Assembly: GCF_002163715.1 (NCBI RefSeq)
Contig: NZ_CP015698.1
Location: 1,054,001-1,118,000, forward strand
Reading direction: 5' to 3'
Length of the DNA: 64,000 nucleotides
Source: Curvibacter sp. AEP1-3
Lineage (GTDB): Bacteria; Pseudomonadota; Gammaproteobacteria; Burkholderiales; Burkholderiaceae_C
Positions 61,742 to 64,000 of this stretch are shown in pieces (within the stretch, counting starts at the first letter, position 1; each line of letters begins with the position of its first letter). The notes below the pieces were generated by a model. That model was given only the letters and a program-made list of their open reading frames with translations. It made no database searches and was not told the DNA's origin. The position numbers and the translations under genes were made by a program.

Positions 61742-61784
61742 ATCTTCAAAGACTAACTTAGTCCATTTTTTGAATACTGAAGAT
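61742..61784. promoter_or_regulatory. Candidate KynR operator between kynR and kynU
   Basis: A perfect 13-base palindrome GACTAACTTAGTC (61751-61763) sits inside a wider inverted repeat, ATCTTCA (61742-61748) with TGAAGAT (61778-61784). It is AT-rich, as expected for Lrp-family sites, and lies 20-60 bases ahead of the kynR start and 65-105 ahead of the kynU start. Confidence 0.5.
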
Positions 61785-61847
61785 TAGATATCAACATTTC
61801 AAAGCCCTCAACACATAATTTCGCAAATCCACCCTCCTTGAGACACC

Positions 61848-63158
61848 ATGAGCACTACGCCCTTGACCCTGAACGACTGCCGCGCCCGTGATGCGGCCGA
61901 CACCCTGCGCCCGCTGCGCGACCTGTTCGACATTCCCGAAGGCGTGATCTACCTCGACGGCAACTCCCTGGGCGTGATGCCCAAAACCGCCGCTGCCCGC
62001 GCTGCTGAAGTCGTCACTCAAGAATGGGGCCAAGGCCTGATCCGCTCCTGGAATACGGCCGGTTGGTTCAGCCTGCCGCAGCGTTTGGGTAACCGCATTG
62101 CCCCGTTGATTGGAGCGGATGCGGATGAAGTGGTGGCCACCGATAGCACGTCTATCAACCTGTTCAAGGTGCTGTCTGCCGCCTTGTCCATTGCCGCGCA
62201 GGACTCGCCTGAACGCAAGCTCATCGTGAGCGAGCGCAGCAACTTCCCCACCGACCTGTACATCGCCGAAGGCCTGTGCAAAGAGCGCGGCTACACCCTG
62301 AAGCTGGTGGAGCCCGAAGAGATTGCCGCCGCACTGACTGCCGACGTGGCCGTGCTGATGCTCACCCATGTGAACTACCGCACCGGCGCCATGCACGACA
62401 TGCTCGCCGTGACCGTTGCCGCCCACTCCGCTGGTGCTTTGATGATTTGGGACCTGGCCCACAGCGCGGGCGCGGTGCCAGTAACCCTCAAGGCCTCGGG
62501 CGCCGACTTCTCAGTGGGCTGCGGCTACAAGTACCTGAACGGCGGCCCCGGCGCACCGGCCTTTGTGTGGGTACACCCCAAACACGCCGACCGCTTCTGG
62601 CAGCCCCTGGCCGGCTGGTGGGGCCACGCGGCACCCTTTGCCTTCACCCCCGATTACCAACCCGCCCCCGGCATCACCCGCTACCTGTGCGGCACCCAGC
62701 CCATCGTCAGCATGTCGCTCCTGGGCTGCGGGCTGGAGGGCTTTGAGGCCGCTGAAAAGCTGGGCGGCATGACGGCCCTGCGCGCCAAATCACTGGCATT
62801 GACAGACCTGTTCATCCAGCTGGTGGAAGAGCGTTGCCAAGGCTACGGTCTGGGCTTGGCGACTCCGCGTGAGCACGCCCAGCGCGGCTCGCAGGTCTGC
62901 CTGACGCGTGAGCACACGGCCGGTGGCGCCTTGGGCTCCGGTGCCTTTGCCATCGTGCAAGCGCTGATTGCACGCGGAGTGATTGGCGACTACCGCGCGG
63001 GCGATGGCGGCATCCACAAAGACATCTTGCGCTTTGGGTTTACGCCGCTGTACATCGGGTTTGAAGATGTGTGGAACGCGGTGGAGCACTTGCGCCAAGT
63101 CTTGGAAACTGGCGAGTGGCAAAAGCCCGAGTTCAACCAAAAGCACGCGGTGACCTGA
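61848..63158 (+). CDS. kynU: Kynureninase
   Basis: PLP enzyme that cleaves kynurenine to anthranilate and alanine. The 436 aa protein shows [19 protein letters not shown] (about 28-46), [14 protein letters not shown] (about 101-114), [29 protein letters not shown] (about 165-182), [14 protein letters not shown] (about 202-215, Asp for the PLP pyridine nitrogen) and the lysine motif [17 protein letters not shown] (Lys near 227). [15 protein letters not shown] follows. All match kynureninase. It starts the kynUA operon, with kynA two bases behind its stop. kynB (formamidase) is not in the usual place upstream. Divergent kynR probably controls it. Confidence 0.96.
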   Translation: MSTTPLTLNDCRARDAADTLRPLRDLFDIPEGVIYLDGNSLGVMPKTAAARAAEVVTQEWGQGLIRSWNTAGWFSLPQRLGNRIAPLIGADADEVVATDSTSINLFKVLSAALSIAAQDSPERKLIVSERSNFPTDLYIAEGLCKERGYTLKLVEPEEIAAALTADVAVLMLTHVNYRTGAMHDMLAVTVAAHSAGALMIWDLAHSAGAVPVTLKASGADFSVGCGYKYLNGGPGAPAFVWVHPKHADRFWQPLAGWWGHAAPFAFTPDYQPAPGITRYLCGTQPIVSMSLLGCGLEGFEAAEKLGGMTALRAKSLALTDLFIQLVEERCQGYGLGLATPREHAQRGSQVCLTREHTAGGALGSGAFAIVQALIARGVIGDYRAGDGGIHKDILRFGFTPLYIGFEDVWNAVEHLRQVLETGEWQKPEFNQKHAVT

Positions 63159-63159
63159 T

Positions 63160-64000
63160 ATGAGCAACACCACCTCTGGCTGCCCGATGCACGGCGGGGG
63201 CGCCCCCACCGCGGGCGAATCGATCGTCGCCGAAGAAAAAGCCCAGCTCGACTTCAGCAACTCCATGAGCTACGGCGACTACCTGCAGATCGACACCATC
63301 TTGGGTGCGCAAAAGCCGCTGTCCCCCACGCATGACGAGCTACTCTTCATCATCCAGCACCAGACCAGCGAGCTGTGGATGAAGCTCATGCTGCACGAGC
63401 TCACCGCCGCTATTGCGCACATCGCCCAAGACGACCTGCCGCCCGCCTTCAAGATGCTGGCGCGCGTGAGCAAGATCATGGAGCAGCTGGTGCATGCCTG
63501 GGATGTGCTGGCCACCATGACGCCGCCCGAGTACACCGCCATGCGACCCTACCTGGGTCAGAGTAGTGGCTTCCAGAGCTTTCAGTACCGCTGCATCGAG
63601 TTCTCGCTGGGCAACAAAAACGCCGCCATGCTCAAGCCTCACGCCCACGCGCCCGAGCGCCTGGCGTTGGTGCAAGCGGCGTATGAAGCGCCGTCTTTGT
63701 ATGACGAAGCCCTCAAGCTCATGGCCCGCCGCGGCATTGCCGTGCCCGCCAGCCACCTGCAGCGGGACTGGACCCAACCCTACACCGCCAGCCCCGAAGT
63801 CGAAGCCGCTTGGCTGCAGGTCTATCGCGACCCCAAGGCCCACTGGGACCTGTACCAACTGGCCGAAGAGCTGACCGACCTGGAAGACGCCTTCCGCCTC
63901 TGGCGCTTCCGCCACGTCACCACGGTGGAGCGCGTCATCGGCTTCAAGCGCGGCACCGGGGGAACCGGCGGCGTGAGCTACCTGCGCAAGATGCTGGACG
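63160..64000 (+). CDS. kynA: Tryptophan 2,3-dioxygenase (partial, runs off window)
   Basis: Haem enzyme that opens the indole ring of tryptophan to N-formylkynurenine. The visible 280 residues carry [20 protein letters not shown] (about 36-55), [19 protein letters not shown] (about 57-75, including the conserved haem-region His), [26 protein letters not shown] (pieces, about 119-145), and near the window edge [22 protein letters not shown], in which the His of FRHVTTV is the axial haem ligand. Only the last few residues are missing. It starts two bases after kynU, so the two are one operon. The N-terminal 35 residues are variable and contain SGCPMHGGG. Confidence 0.95.
   Translation, partial: MSNTTSGCPMHGGGAPTAGESIVAEEKAQLDFSNSMSYGDYLQIDTILGAQKPLSPTHDELLFIIQHQTSELWMKLMLHELTAAIAHIAQDDLPPAFKMLARVSKIMEQLVHAWDVLATMTPPEYTAMRPYLGQSSGFQSFQYRCIEFSLGNKNAAMLKPHAHAPERLALVQAAYEAPSLYDEALKLMARRGIAVPASHLQRDWTQPYTASPEVEAAWLQVYRDPKAHWDLYQLAEELTDLEDAFRLWRFRHVTTVERVIGFKRGTGGTGGVSYLRKMLD

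Overview
The window is a chromosomal segment of a betaproteobacterium, almost certainly a Comamonadaceae close to Rhodoferax. The supports are moderately high G+C, an RpoD with a long Lys/Ala-rich N-terminal tail, the purM/AI-2E transporter/hda/HAD/pcnB/folK block, a periplasmic HiPIP, and a dispersed 43-44 bp palindromic repeat that I associate with this family. I see no rRNA, tRNA, insertion sequence, prophage or CRISPR array. Coding density is very high; no gene-free stretch exceeds about 300 bases.

Layout. 0-11.5 kb: housekeeping and stress genes (solute-binding protein, rpoD, aroE, comFB-like, HxlR regulator, FKBP isomerase, grpE-dnaK-dnaJ with a near-consensus heat-shock promoter, trhO, a GST-like gene). 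11.5-19 kb: a DUF1631 protein behind a structured leader, nitronate monooxygenase, a DmdC-type acyl-CoA dehydrogenase and etfBA with two operator-like palindromes. 19-30 kb: cell envelope (MscS channel, deacetylase, moxR-DUF58-tgpA operon, DUF945 protein, MltB-like transglycosylase plus SPOR protein, HDOD protein). 30-46 kb: the most unusual region, with two versions of a module of circularly permuted ATP-grasp, alpha-E and transglutaminase proteins. One version is split and interleaved with comEC; the other is fused. Between them lie an AbrB-type membrane protein, an orphan ParA-like ATPase, an FNR-box-controlled HiPIP and a flavin reductase. 46-58 kb: RidA, a chemoreceptor, the folK-pcnB-HAD-hda-AI-2E/purM block, a second orphan ParA-like ATPase, SirB1, murJ, rpsT and a DUF3579 protein. 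58-64 kb: argDF, an RcnB/CigR-like protein, and the tryptophan-degradation genes kynUA with a divergent Lrp-type regulator. kynA runs off the end.

Functionally, three threads stand out. Protein quality control (grpE/dnaK/dnaJ, FKBP) is joined by a sigma-32 promoter. The ATP-grasp/alpha-E/transglutaminase modules resemble peptide-ligation systems whose product is unknown. Twelve recognisable copies of one short repeat occur between genes and, in frame, inside at least six proteins; in one case the repeat encodes the lipobox of a lipoprotein.

Limits: all assignments come from reading the sequence and family knowledge. No database search or folding program was run. Start codons are argued from ribosome-binding sites and family N-termini and may be off by a few codons where stated.
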